NCBI GenBank assembly: GCA_022563275.1
Contig: JADFNR010000087.1
Location: 1 to 14,881 of the forward strand
Source: Chloroflexota bacterium
GTDB taxonomy: Bacteria; Chloroflexota; Dehalococcoidia; UBA3495
Reading direction: 5' to 3'
DNA length: 14,881 nucleotides
Part shown: one piece after another, positions 1 through 6,837 of the stretch
Layout: each line of letters opens with the position of its first letter
Numbering within the stretch: position 1 is the first letter of the stretch
Made by a program: the position numbers and the translations under genes
Notes under the pieces: generated by a model
Databases searched by the model: none
Told to the model about the DNA's origin: nothing
What the model saw: only the letters and a program-made list of their open reading frames with translations

Positions 1-177
1 ATGCACGGTGCGGCGGGTTTTACGGTGATGCTTGTAGGTGTGGGTAAGTCCGCCGGTGCTGGTGTCTTCGACCTCGTCCTTCGCTATCTTCATTCCCAAG
101 ATATCCCGGTAGAAGGCCAGGGACTTGTCCATGTCCCTGACACAAACCGCGATGTGTGAGATGCCTGTGGCTTCCAT
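1..177 (-). CDS. VOC (glyoxalase/bleomycin-resistance fold) family protein, 3' part missing
   Basis: This is the first 59 residues of a vicinal oxygen chelate protein, cut by the left edge of the window. The N-terminus reads MEATGISHIAVCVRDMDKSL, then AFYRDILGMKI. This is the classic first beta-alpha unit of the VOC fold, in which the His after 'IS' (H8) is normally a metal ligand and the 'D..KSLAFYRDILG' helix follows. The ATG at 177 is preceded by GGAGG at 187-191, nine bases upstream, which supports this start. A TTGACA-17-TAGGAT promoter lies upstream at 239-267, so the gene is probably transcribed on its own and not by read-through from the epimerase. VOC proteins include dioxygenases, glyoxalases and epimerases; the missing two thirds hold the residues needed to choose, so no substrate is proposed. 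The family call is firm. Confidence 0.88.
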   Translation of the reverse strand, partial: MEATGISHIAVCVRDMDKSLAFYRDILGMKIAKDEVEDTSTGGLTHTYKHHRKTRRTVH

Positions 178-180
178 CTT

Positions 181-191
181 TTCTCGCCTCC
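181..191 (-). promoter_or_regulatory. Ribosome binding site of the VOC gene
   Basis: Read on the minus strand, GGAGG (187-191) followed by CGAGAAAAG precedes the ATG at 177. It fixes the start of the truncated VOC gene. Confidence 0.7.
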
Positions 192-238
192 GTAGCAGGA
201 AAATATTTAACGTGCGGGCTTGTTGGCCTGAGGCGCCA

Positions 239-267
239 ATCCTATTCCGGCGTCCGGTAATTGTCAA
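239..267 (-). promoter_or_regulatory. Sigma70-type promoter for the VOC gene
   Basis: On the minus strand, TTGACA (267-262) is separated by exactly 17 bases from TAGGAT (244-239). That is a perfect -35 box and a 5/6 -10 box (TATAAT with one change), predicting a transcript start near 232 and a leader of about 55 nt. It sits between the stop of the epimerase gene and the VOC gene, which argues for separate transcription. Confidence 0.65.
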
Positions 268-282
268 AACACCCATGCCCGG

Positions 283-1257
283 TCAGTCGAGAAAATCAGA
301 GTCCTTGCGCCACTGTATATAATCCGCCAACCCGGCCTTCAAGTCGTACTTGGGCGTCCACTGAAGGTCATTGAAGAGCCGGTGGCCGGAGAGTGGACCC
401 CGGGAGTAGGCCCCGGCGTTCGCGGATCCGGCGGCCGGAGTGACGACTTGGGTGGCCGGCGACAACTCGATCACCCCGTCCAGTATCTCCTGGTAGGTCA
501 CCCAGATCCCGGTGGTGATGTTATAGAGGCCGTGGCTCAGGGAAGGCGCATCCAGCACGGTGCGGATGCCATCGGCGATGTCCGCGACGTAGGTGTAGTC
601 CCGGCCTTGGCCCATATCCTCAGCGGTGATGCTCTCCCCCCGCACCGCCCGTCCGGTCCAGTCATAAAACACCGACATGACGGCCCGGTGGCCGGTGACC
701 CGCTCCATGGGGCCGTAGGGCGTGCTCAACCGCACGCTGACGGTGGATATCCCATGCAGTTCACCGTAGCGGCGGGTGATCATCTCGCTGGCGAATTTGG
801 TGATGCCGTACAGGTTCTCGGGAGCCGGAGGAGTCTCCTCGTTCAGGGTCTGGTCTCCCGGCAGCGCCCGGCCGTAGACCGCCCCGGAACTGACGTAGAC
901 GAACCGTGACACCCGCTGCGTTCGGGCCAACTCCAATAGATTCGCCGTGCCCTCAAGGTTTATGGCGATGACATCCCGGCTGCGTTCGGTTTCCAAATCC
1001 TCCCGATTGACGGTATAAACCGCCGCGTGGACGATCTTTTCGATCTGATGCTCCTGGCCCAAGCGCTCCACCGATGCCCGGTCAACGATGTCGCCCCGGA
1101 CGAAGGTAACCGCCGGGGCAGACTCGCCCATAAACTCCTGAAGCAGTCGGTCCGGCCCGTTGATGTCAAAGCTCACCACCCGGTGGCCGTTGCGGGCCAG
1201 GTCTCTTACTATGTTGGCCCCCACGAACCCCGTGCCGCCGGTCACGAGTGTCACCAT
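283..1257 (-). CDS. NAD-dependent epimerase/dehydratase (extended SDR)
   Basis: A 324-residue extended short-chain dehydrogenase of the nucleotide-sugar epimerase/dehydratase family. The N-terminal Rossmann motif GGTGFVG is at residues 7-13. An aspartate (D31) ends beta-2, as in NAD-binding members. SSG at 123-125 supplies the catalytic Ser region, and Y150-x3-K154 is the active-site pair. The C-terminal half (about 165-324) carries the substrate-binding part with RLSTPYGP and the conserved D-Y-T-Y-V-x-D-I-A-D segment. Start: ATG 1257 puts the Rossmann motif in its usual place and has GGGAGG upstream; an in-frame extension to 1329 has no such support and would add residues unrelated to the family. 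A promoter is visible at 1332-1360. The absence of neighbouring glycosyltransferases gives no sign of a cell-surface sugar pathway. Sugar epimerase, dehydratase or reductase remain open. Confidence 0.9.
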   Translation of the reverse strand: MVTLVTGGTGFVGANIVRDLARNGHRVVSFDINGPDRLLQEFMGESAPAVTFVRGDIVDRASVERLGQEHQIEKIVHAAVYTVNREDLETERSRDVIAINLEGTANLLELARTQRVSRFVYVSSGAVYGRALPGDQTLNEETPPAPENLYGITKFASEMITRRYGELHGISTVSVRLSTPYGPMERVTGHRAVMSVFYDWTGRAVRGESITAEDMGQGRDYTYVADIADGIRTVLDAPSLSHGLYNITTGIWVTYQEILDGVIELSPATQVVTPAAGSANAGAYSRGPLSGHRLFNDLQWTPKYDLKAGLADYIQWRKDSDFLD

Positions 1258-1331
1258 GCGCCGCCTCCCGGAACTCACCGGATGTAATTTGATGCCCTGC
1301 CGTTCGGCAAAGCACTGCTGTCCTCCCAAGC

Positions 1332-1360
1332 ACTATGGTCTGCCCGGCAGAGCTAGTCAA
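1332..1360 (-). promoter_or_regulatory. Sigma70-type promoter for the epimerase gene
   Basis: On the minus strand, TTGACT (1360-1355), a 17-base spacer and CATAGT (1337-1332) give a 5/6 and a 4/6 match to the consensus boxes. The predicted transcript starts near 1325, leaving a leader of about 68 nt before ATG 1257. Confidence 0.5.
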
Positions 1361-1370
1361 TTAGAGCTAG
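1349..1370. promoter_or_regulatory. Direct repeat, possible operator at the divergent epimerase/ABC promoters
   Basis: AGAGCTAG occurs at 1349-1356 and again at 1363-1370, with 14 bases from start to start. The first copy overlaps the predicted -35 box of the epimerase, and the pair lies about 50 bases upstream of the ABC operon's -10 box. A repressor or activator site is a guess from position only. Confidence 0.3.
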
Positions 1371-1416
1371 CCAACAATCCTACACATGGGTGAGCAAACC
1401 CGAGTGCGCCGGCGGG

Positions 1417-1422
1417 TATAAT
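1417..1422 (+). promoter_or_regulatory. TATAAT -10 box just upstream of the ABC operon
   Basis: A perfect TATAAT lies six bases before the GTG at 1429, so the expected transcript start would fall on or next to that codon. No good -35 box is present at 16-18 bases (1393-1399 reads AGCAAAC), and there is no Shine-Dalgarno motif. This suggests a leaderless mRNA, but with one hexamer as evidence. Confidence 0.4.
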
Positions 1423-1428
1423 ACCGGC

Positions 1429-2325
1429 GTGGCGACACTACTGGAAGCAAAAGCGCTCACCAAGCATTACGGACAGACCATTGCGCTGGAGTCAGTGGAC
1501 TTCCAGGTGCAAGACGGGATCACCGGCCTGCTGGGGCCCAACGGCGCGGGCAAGAGCACGGCCATCAAGCTGTTCTTGGGTCTGCTCAAGCCAACGTCCG
1601 GGTCCGCCGAGGTGCTGGGCGAGAAGCCCTATGAATCCCTGGAGGTCCGGGCCCGCCTGGGCTACATGCCCGAGCACGACTGCCTGCCCACCGCCATCAC
1701 CGCCGCCGAGTTTCTCACCCACATGGTCCAGGTCAGCGGCATCCCTCCCGCTCAGGCCAGGACCCGCGCGGCGGACATACTGCGCCACGTCGGCCTGGAA
1801 GAAGAACGCTACCGGCCCATCGGGCAATACTCAACGGGCATGAAACAGCGGGTGAAGCTGGCCCAGTCATTGGCCCACGACCCGGTGGTGGTCCTATTGG
1901 ATGAACCGACGGCCGGTCTCGACCCCGGAGGCCGTGAAGACATGCTGCGGCTGATCCGGCGCACCGGCCACGAGTTTGGCATCAGCATCATCCTGTCATC
2001 CCATCTGATGGGCGACGTGGAGAGCACCTGCGACCGGATCATCGTGCTGGAGGCCGGCCACGTCACCGAGCAAGGGGCAGTGGCCCAATTCACCCGCGAA
2101 ACGGAAACCATCTTGATCGATGTGGACGGCAACCCTGAGGAGTTGATCACCGCCCTGGCCGGCCGGGGGGTCAACGCCGTGGTCGACGGAGTGTCCCTGG
2201 CGGTGGAACTGGATAACGATGAGCAGTACGACGCCATCCGGGACGCTCTGGTGGAGACGAACGCCCGTCTGCGCCGAATGACTCCGCGCCGCCACCAATT
2301 GACCGATATCTTCCGGAGAAGATAG
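1429..2325 (+). CDS. ABC transporter ATP-binding protein (ABC-2 exporter type), first of two
   Basis: The nucleotide-binding subunit of an ABC-2 type exporter, 298 residues if started at GTG 1429. Visible motifs are Walker A GPNGAGKST (36-44), signature STGMKQ (135-140), Walker B VVVLLDEP with D158 and E159, D-loop GLD (163-165) and the H-loop H192 in SSH. The Q-loop position carries Glu (MPEH, E82) in place of Gln. Residues from about 215 to the end form the extra C-terminal domain usual for DrrA/NatA/CcmA-like ATPases. Start: GTG 1390 is also in frame but has no Shine-Dalgarno and would place TATAAT inside the gene; GTG 1429 begins right at the domain. It is followed after 2 nt by an ABC-2 permease, which is presumably its membrane partner. 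The substrate (drug, lipid, ion, polysaccharide) cannot be deduced. Confidence 0.92.
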   Translation: MATLLEAKALTKHYGQTIALESVDFQVQDGITGLLGPNGAGKSTAIKLFLGLLKPTSGSAEVLGEKPYESLEVRARLGYMPEHDCLPTAITAAEFLTHMVQVSGIPPAQARTRAADILRHVGLEEERYRPIGQYSTGMKQRVKLAQSLAHDPVVVLLDEPTAGLDPGGREDMLRLIRRTGHEFGISIILSSHLMGDVESTCDRIIVLEAGHVTEQGAVAQFTRETETILIDVDGNPEELITALAGRGVNAVVDGVSLAVELDNDEQYDAIRDALVETNARLRRMTPRRHQLTDIFRRR

Positions 2326-2327
2326 GG

Positions 2328-3251
2328 ATGACCCAACGGACAGGCGAACTCTTCGACCTGGGATACCAGCACTACGACGGCCCACGCGAGGGGCGGATGC
2401 GGGCACGGAAGGCAGTATTCATCGACGGATTCCGGACCACGCTGGGCCTCGGTCGCGGTCCCGGGGCCAAAGTGCTCCCTTTCCTCCTGTTTGGGGCCGT
2501 CATGACGCCGGCGGTGGTGATGGCGATAATCACCTCCATCACCAACAATCTGGTGGACGTCCCGGGCCATGACGATTACTACGAAGTGATATCCATCGTC
2601 CTACTGATCTTCGCCGCCATAATCGCTCCCGAGCTTCTGTGCCCGGACCGGCGCAATGGCGTGATCAGCCTCTATCTCGTGAGGCCGCTTAGCATCACGG
2701 ATTATCTTGCGGCCCGTTGGCTGGCCTTCTTCGCCATCACCCTGATTTTGGTGTATTCAGGGCAGATCGTTCTATTGGTCAGTCTGGTCCTTTCGGCGGC
2801 CGATCCTTTGGAGTACCTCCGGGACAATTGGCTGGATATCCCTCGCATCTTAGCCGCTGGATTCCTGCTGGCTGCCTTCATAACCACACTGCCTCTGGCC
2901 GTGTCGGCTTTCACCGACCGCCGGGCATTCGCGGCGGCGTTCGTGATCGGTCTCTTCGTCATTTCAACAGCGGCCGGTGGCATCCTTACGGGATGCGATG
3001 AGCGCCACGACCGGGACCGGGGAGCAGAATGCGAGCCGATAACCGGCGATGCAGCCAAGTGGTTGGGACTGGTTTCCATCAGCCGGGCCCCGACCAACAT
3101 CAACGACATGATATTCGGTGTTGAGGCTGAGGGGCAGCAATCCCGGCTCGCCGCCGAACTGCCGAGGATCGTACCCATAGGTTGGTTCGTCCTCTTGACC
3201 GGGGGTCTGGCTTTCGCCCTGTGGTGGCGTTACCAGAAGATCACGGTATGA
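2328..3251 (+). CDS. ABC-2 type transporter permease, first of two
   Basis: A 307-residue integral membrane protein. Hydrophobic stretches at about 49-70, 86-104, 130-155, 173-194, 198-220 and 281-300 give six membrane segments, as expected for an ABC-2 permease. The cytoplasmic N-terminus holds LGYQHYDGPREGR, a short motif seen before TM1 in many actinobacterial and chloroflexotal ABC-2 permeases. CPDRRNGVISLYLVRPLS (about 105-122), between TM2 and TM3, matches the coupling-helix region that contacts the ATPase. A polar loop between TM5 and TM6 (221-280) holds two Cys (C223, C235), possibly a disulfide if it lies outside the cell. The start ATG is 2 nt after the ATPase stop, and the stop overlaps the next ATPase start (ATGA, 3248-3251), so expression is almost certainly coupled. 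The transported substrate is unknown. Confidence 0.88.
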   Translation: MTQRTGELFDLGYQHYDGPREGRMRARKAVFIDGFRTTLGLGRGPGAKVLPFLLFGAVMTPAVVMAIITSITNNLVDVPGHDDYYEVISIVLLIFAAIIAPELLCPDRRNGVISLYLVRPLSITDYLAARWLAFFAITLILVYSGQIVLLVSLVLSAADPLEYLRDNWLDIPRILAAGFLLAAFITTLPLAVSAFTDRRAFAAAFVIGLFVISTAAGGILTGCDERHDRDRGAECEPITGDAAKWLGLVSISRAPTNINDMIFGVEAEGQQSRLAAELPRIVPIGWFVLLTGGLAFALWWRYQKITV

Positions 3252-4177
3252 ACGGGTCCCAAGAGCCGGTCATTGAGGTAAAGAGCGTTTCAAAGTGGTT
3301 CGGCAGCGTGGTGGCCGTCAACGACGTCAGCTTTCAAGTCCGGCCGGGAATCACCGGCCTGTTGGGCCCCAACGGGGCCGGAAAGTCGACGATCCTACAC
3401 ATGATCACCGGCAAAGCCGCCTGCTCAGAGGGCGAGGTGACTGTCCTGGGGCAGCAGACGCGAAACAACCCGGAACTCTACCGGGATATTGGGGTGATGT
3501 CCGAGCACGAGGCTGTCTACGGGTTCTATACGGGCCGGGAGTTCGTCGAATTAGCCGCCCGGTTGCATGGGTTGAGCCCCATCACGGCACCGGTGGACCG
3601 GGCCATCGGACTGGTCGGCCTGGAAGATGCCCAACACCGGAAACTTGGCGACTATTCCCGGGGCATGCGGCAACGCATGCGGCTGGCGGCGGCGCTGGTG
3701 CACGACCCCCAGGTGTTGGTCCTGGATGAGCCCCTGAACGGCACCGACCCGCGCCAACGGTTGGATTTTCATGACACCATGACCGATCTCGCGGAACAGG
3801 GCCGGACCATCCTCATCTCTTCCCACATTCTGGAGGAAGTCGAGACACTGGCCTCCACCATACTGCTGATGGTCAGCGGTAAATTGGCCGCGGCCGGCGA
3901 CTTCCGGGCCATCCGGGAGAAGTTGGATGAACAAGCGTACCGGGTCCGGGTGGTTACCGACTCGCCGCGTAAGATGGCGTCCGCGTTGGCCGGGACCGAT
4001 GAAATCGATTCCGTGAGCATCGGCGAGGACGGCGAACTGACCGTGCTGAGCCGGAACGTCACGGCGCTGCAGCGGTCCATCCCCCGGCTGGCCCAGGAGC
4101 AGGGCATACGTCTGTTGCGCGTGGAGCCCCTGGACGATTCCCTTGAAAGTATCTTTAGTTACGTGGTGGACCGCTAG
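3248..4177 (+). CDS. ABC transporter ATP-binding protein (ABC-2 exporter type), second of two
   Basis: A 309-residue ATPase related to the first one in the cassette. Motifs are Walker A GPNGAGKST (40-48), signature SRGMRQ (137-142), Walker B QVLVLDEP with D160 and E161, and the H-loop H193 in SSH. Again the Q-loop position is Glu (MSEHE, E86). The D-loop reads NGTDP where GLDP is usual, so a Thr (T166) replaces Leu. An accessory C-terminal domain follows from about residue 215. Start ATG 3248 overlaps the permease stop by 4 nt; a longer in-frame reading from 3182 would run deep into the permease and is rejected. It is followed directly by the second permease. The two ATPases could heterodimerise over a heterodimeric permease, or form two separate exporters; the sequence alone cannot decide. 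Confidence 0.92.
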   Translation: MNGSQEPVIEVKSVSKWFGSVVAVNDVSFQVRPGITGLLGPNGAGKSTILHMITGKAACSEGEVTVLGQQTRNNPELYRDIGVMSEHEAVYGFYTGREFVELAARLHGLSPITAPVDRAIGLVGLEDAQHRKLGDYSRGMRQRMRLAAALVHDPQVLVLDEPLNGTDPRQRLDFHDTMTDLAEQGRTILISSHILEEVETLASTILLMVSGKLAAAGDFRAIREKLDEQAYRVRVVTDSPRKMASALAGTDEIDSVSIGEDGELTVLSRNVTALQRSIPRLAQEQGIRLLRVEPLDDSLESIFSYVVDR

Positions 4178-4903
4178 ATGGGCGCGATATTCGGGCTGTC
4201 CATACGCCAATTGACGGGCCGCTGGCGGGTCTCTCTCATCCTGTTGCTGGCGGCCTTGCCGGTGGGGTTGGCGGTCATCGTCCATTTTACGGAATCGGGC
4301 GACGCCTCCTTCAACCGGCCTTTCACCAACATCCTGCTCGACGGCATGTTGGTCGCCGGGATACTGCCCATCGTAACCATGGCTTTGGCGACATCGTCCT
4401 TCAGTAACGAACTGGAGGACAAAACGCTGGGCTATCTGTCGCTGATGCCGGTGGCCCGGTGGCGCATCGTCCTGCCGAAGGTGCTGGCTTCATTGGTCAT
4501 CTGCGGCCCTCTGCTGGTGGTCAGCGGCGTTATCGCAACACTGCTGGGATTCGGCGGCGAGGTCAGGCCCGCCCTGGCGGTTGCCGCCGCTCTGGGCGCG
4601 GGAGTGCTGGCTTACGCAGCCATCTTCACTTGGTTAGGGCTGGTGACGACACGGGCGTTGCCTTTCGCCCTGATCTATGTCCTGCTCTGGGAAGGGGTCA
4701 TAAGCACATTCATGAGCGGCGTCGACTATCTCAGCGTGCGCGGGTATACCCTGGCGATCATGAGCGGCCTGGACAAGTCCAGTTTCCCCGCATTGGAGGA
4801 ACGGGTCATCGAATTGCCCGTGGCCATCGGCGGCGCGGCGGCCGTGACCGTGGTATTTTTATGGCTGGGCGTACGCCGTCTACGCCGGATGGACGTGCCG
4901 TAA
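4178..4903 (+). CDS. ABC-2 type transporter permease, second of two
   Basis: A 241-residue membrane protein with six hydrophobic stretches at about 18-36, 52-74, 101-124, 131-156, 161-179 and 211-232. SNELEDKTLGYLSLMPVARW (76-95), between TM2 and TM3, is the strongly conserved cytoplasmic element of ABC-2 permeases ('E-x-x-x-T-L-x-x-L...P'). The C-terminus is basic (RRLRR), consistent with a cytoplasmic end. The ATG directly abuts the TAG of the upstream ATPase (4175-4177) and no ribosome binding site is visible, so translation probably depends on re-initiation. It is about 65 residues shorter than the first permease because it lacks the N-terminal leader and the large TM5-TM6 loop. Substrate unknown. 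Confidence 0.87.
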   Translation: MGAIFGLSIRQLTGRWRVSLILLLAALPVGLAVIVHFTESGDASFNRPFTNILLDGMLVAGILPIVTMALATSSFSNELEDKTLGYLSLMPVARWRIVLPKVLASLVICGPLLVVSGVIATLLGFGGEVRPALAVAAALGAGVLAYAAIFTWLGLVTTRALPFALIYVLLWEGVISTFMSGVDYLSVRGYTLAIMSGLDKSSFPALEERVIELPVAIGGAAAVTVVFLWLGVRRLRRMDVP

Positions 4904-4942
4904 ATCACCCGGAGAGCGGAATCGAGGTTGGTCTGACCCAAC

Positions 4943-6061
4943 ATGAAGATCACAGATATCACCAGCGAAGTTTTCGAGTGGGAGCGGCCCGGCATCTGGA
5001 ACGGCGGGCACTTCTACGGGCCGGGCCGTCTGCATAAAGTGACGGTGCACACCGACGAGGGCATCACCGGCTACGGCTGGAACGGCGGCACCGCGGCGGA
5101 GCGGCCCATGAACCTGTTCCCGGGTTATGTCGACTACTTCCGGCCCCTGGTTGTGGGCCGGGACCCCATGGAAACCCGCGCTCTGTCCCACGACCTGGGC
5201 GAGAAGCTGATCAAGATTCTGGGCATCGGCGGCATCAACACCCAGGTCCTAGCCGCCATCAACATCGCCTGTTGGGACATCAAGGGCAAAGCGCTGGGCC
5301 AGTCCATCCACCGGATGCTGGGCGGGGCGCAAGAACGCATCCGCACCTACATCGCCGGGGGTTACTACGCCGAGGGCAAGGGGCTGGAAGAGCTTCAAGA
5401 AGAGGTGCGCTTCAACGTCGAGGAGATGCACGCCTCGGCGGTGAAGATCAAGATCGGCGACCCAAATATGGGCGTGGCCGGCGATATGCGGCGGGTGGAG
5501 GCCGCCCGCAAGGCTATCGGCGGCGGCGCGACCCTGATGGTGGACGCCAACTGCGCCCTGGACCTGAAAACATCCCTGGAGTTCGCCCGGCAGCTGCCCC
5601 AATACGATGTCTACTGGTTCGAGGAGCCCCTGCCCATCCACGATTACGAGGGCCACGGCCAGCTTGCCGAGGCCTCCAGTATCAAGATCGCCACCGGCGA
5701 GAACGGCTACCACCTGGCCCACTTCAAGACCCTGCTGGACCATAAGGGCGCGTCCATCCTGAACGTGGACGTGGGCATCGTGCCCGGATACGACGTGGCC
5801 ATGGATATCGCGGACCTGGCCGCCGAACGCGGCGTGTCCATCGCCCCCCACGGCTGCCAGGAACTGCAACTGCCGCTGGCGGCGGCCATTCCCCACGGCG
5901 AGTTCCTGGAGATCTACCCGGTGGCCGTGGACCCGCTGCGGGCCGAGATGTTTCAGCCGCTGCTGCAACCCGACGCCGACGGATACGTGACCGTGCCCGA
6001 CAGGCCGGGCATCGGCTTCGAACTGAACATGGAACTGCTCGACCGTTACCGGGTGGGGTAG
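4943..6061 (+). CDS. Mandelate racemase/enolase superfamily protein (MR subgroup; sugar-acid dehydratase or racemase)
   Basis: A 372-residue enolase-superfamily enzyme with the N-terminal capping domain (about 1-125) and the (beta/alpha)7-beta barrel. All mandelate-racemase-subgroup active-site residues are visible: K168-x-K170, Mg ligands D201, E227 and E253, the D276/H303 dyad and E323. Gaps of 26, 26, 23 and 27 residues from D201 to H303 equal those I recall for Pseudomonas mandelate racemase (D195, E221, E247, D270, H297). The enzyme should therefore abstract the alpha-proton of a carboxylate, as in acid-sugar dehydratases and racemases. Substrate specificity depends on 20s/50s loop residues and cannot be read here. 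The ATG at 4943 has only a weak upstream GAGG at about 15 nt. The gene lies 39 nt after the ABC permease and 4 nt before a GNAT gene, so co-transcription is likely. Confidence 0.92.
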   Translation: MKITDITSEVFEWERPGIWNGGHFYGPGRLHKVTVHTDEGITGYGWNGGTAAERPMNLFPGYVDYFRPLVVGRDPMETRALSHDLGEKLIKILGIGGINTQVLAAINIACWDIKGKALGQSIHRMLGGAQERIRTYIAGGYYAEGKGLEELQEEVRFNVEEMHASAVKIKIGDPNMGVAGDMRRVEAARKAIGGGATLMVDANCALDLKTSLEFARQLPQYDVYWFEEPLPIHDYEGHGQLAEASSIKIATGENGYHLAHFKTLLDHKGASILNVDVGIVPGYDVAMDIADLAAERGVSIAPHGCQELQLPLAAAIPHGEFLEIYPVAVDPLRAEMFQPLLQPDADGYVTVPDRPGIGFELNMELLDRYRVG

Positions 6062-6065
6062 GCAC

Positions 6066-6572
6066 ATGGCCAGCCAGGTCCGCATCGAACCCGCCACGCC
6101 TGAGGACGTAGCCTTGGTATTGCAGTTCATCAAGGGGCTGGCCGAGTATGAAGGGCTGTCCGATGCCGTGGTGGCCACGGAGGCAGACCTCCGAGAGTCG
6201 CTATTCGGCCCTCAGCCCAACGCGGAAGCAGTATTCGCCTACCATGTTAACGGGGGCAACGGAGGCTCAGAGCCCGTCGGCTTCGCGGTGTTCTGCCAGC
6301 ACTACTCCACCTTCACGGGCCGTCCCAGCCTGTATCTGGAAGACATCTTCGTGCTGCCGGAGTGGCGGGGCCACGGCGTTGGCCGGGAACTGATGGTCTA
6401 CGGGGCCGGTTTGGCCCAGGCCCGCGGCTATCCCAGGATGGAGTGGTCGGTGCTGGACTGGAACGAACCGGCCATCAGGTTCTACAAGAACCTGGGCGCG
6501 GAACGGGTGGACGGTTGGTCCACCTACCGGTTGTCAGGCGAGGCTTTGGAGCGATTGGGTCCGGCGGACTAG
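6066..6572 (+). CDS. GNAT family N-acetyltransferase, diamine acetyltransferase (SSAT)-like
   Basis: A 168-residue acetyl-CoA-dependent transferase. The N-terminal FIKGLAEYEGLSD (21-33), the segment STFTGRPSLYLEDIFVLPEW (81-100) and the C-terminal DWNEPAIRFYKNLGAE (131-146) are the hallmarks of the spermidine/spermine (diamine) acetyltransferase branch. The acetyl-CoA pyrophosphate loop is R101-G-H-G-V-G106, and Y140 in RFYKNLG is at the usual general-acid position. Members acetylate polyamines, thialysine or other primary amines; the actual amine is unknown. The ATG is 4 nt after the enolase stop with only a weak upstream GGGG, so translation is probably coupled. There is no obvious metabolic link to the enolase. 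Confidence 0.9.
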   Translation: MASQVRIEPATPEDVALVLQFIKGLAEYEGLSDAVVATEADLRESLFGPQPNAEAVFAYHVNGGNGGSEPVGFAVFCQHYSTFTGRPSLYLEDIFVLPEWRGHGVGRELMVYGAGLAQARGYPRMEWSVLDWNEPAIRFYKNLGAERVDGWSTYRLSGEALERLGPAD

Positions 6573-6603
6573 CACTCAGTTTTGGATATACCCTTGAATT
6601 ACA

Positions 6604-6621
6604 CCCGCTCATCCTGAGCGG
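6604..6621. repeat. Short repeat/hairpin CCCGCTCATCCTGAGC, copy 1
   Basis: CCGCTC (6605-6610), loop ATCCT and GAGCGG (6616-6621) form a perfect 6-bp hairpin just after the GNAT gene. The 16-base string at 6604-6619 recurs exactly at 6735-6750. No T-run follows, so it is not a standard terminator. It resembles the widespread 'CTCATCCTGAGC..GTCGAAGG' intergenic elements of environmental bacteria. Confidence 0.6.
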
Positions 6622-6666
6622 TATCGCTGCATGTTGGCTATCCAAAAGGGATTGGTTGATGCGGGC

Positions 6667-6691
6667 AGGGGCGGGTTTTAAACCCGCTCCT
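6667..6691. repeat. Palindromic intergenic repeat (REP-like), copy 1
   Basis: AGG-G-GCGGGTTT-T-AAACCCGC-T-CCT: an 8-bp perfect inner stem (6671-6678 with 6680-6687), a single-base centre, one mismatch (G-U if transcribed) and a 3-bp outer stem. The same design recurs at 11675, 12365 and 12465. It lies between the convergent GNAT and MDMPI-family genes. Confidence 0.8.
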
Positions 6692-6734
6692 ACGCTTGTC
6701 CAGCCTGTTTCGTTGTGAAGAATGCGTTCAGCCG

Positions 6735-6761
6735 CCCGCTCATCCTGAGCCCGTCGAAGGA
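6735..6761. repeat. Short repeat CCCGCTCATCCTGAGC, copy 2 with GTCGAAGGA tail
   Basis: 6735-6750 is identical to 6604-6619, then continues CCGTCGAAGGA. The complete form (reverse complement TCCTTCGACGGGCTCAGG...) is a common dispersed element in environmental bacterial genomes; copy 1 lacks the tail. Confidence 0.55.
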
Positions 6762-6837
6762 CCCCGGCTTTGGCGCGGGCATGGTTCGCCGGAGTTCACC
6801 ACGAGCGGTTGGCAGGGTGGGTCATCGGCCGGAAGCG

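Noticed and set aside
1809..2570. Open frame of 253 codons on the minus strand
   Set aside because: Antisense to the first ATPase and permease; Ser/Arg-rich composition typical of a shadow frame.
5249..6178. Open frame of 309 codons on the minus strand
   Set aside because: Antisense to the enolase-superfamily gene, Gly/His/Val-rich with no motif.
6605..6621. Terminator of the GNAT operon
   Set aside because: The 6-bp hairpin lacks a T-run on either strand and is part of a repeat family seen again at 6735.
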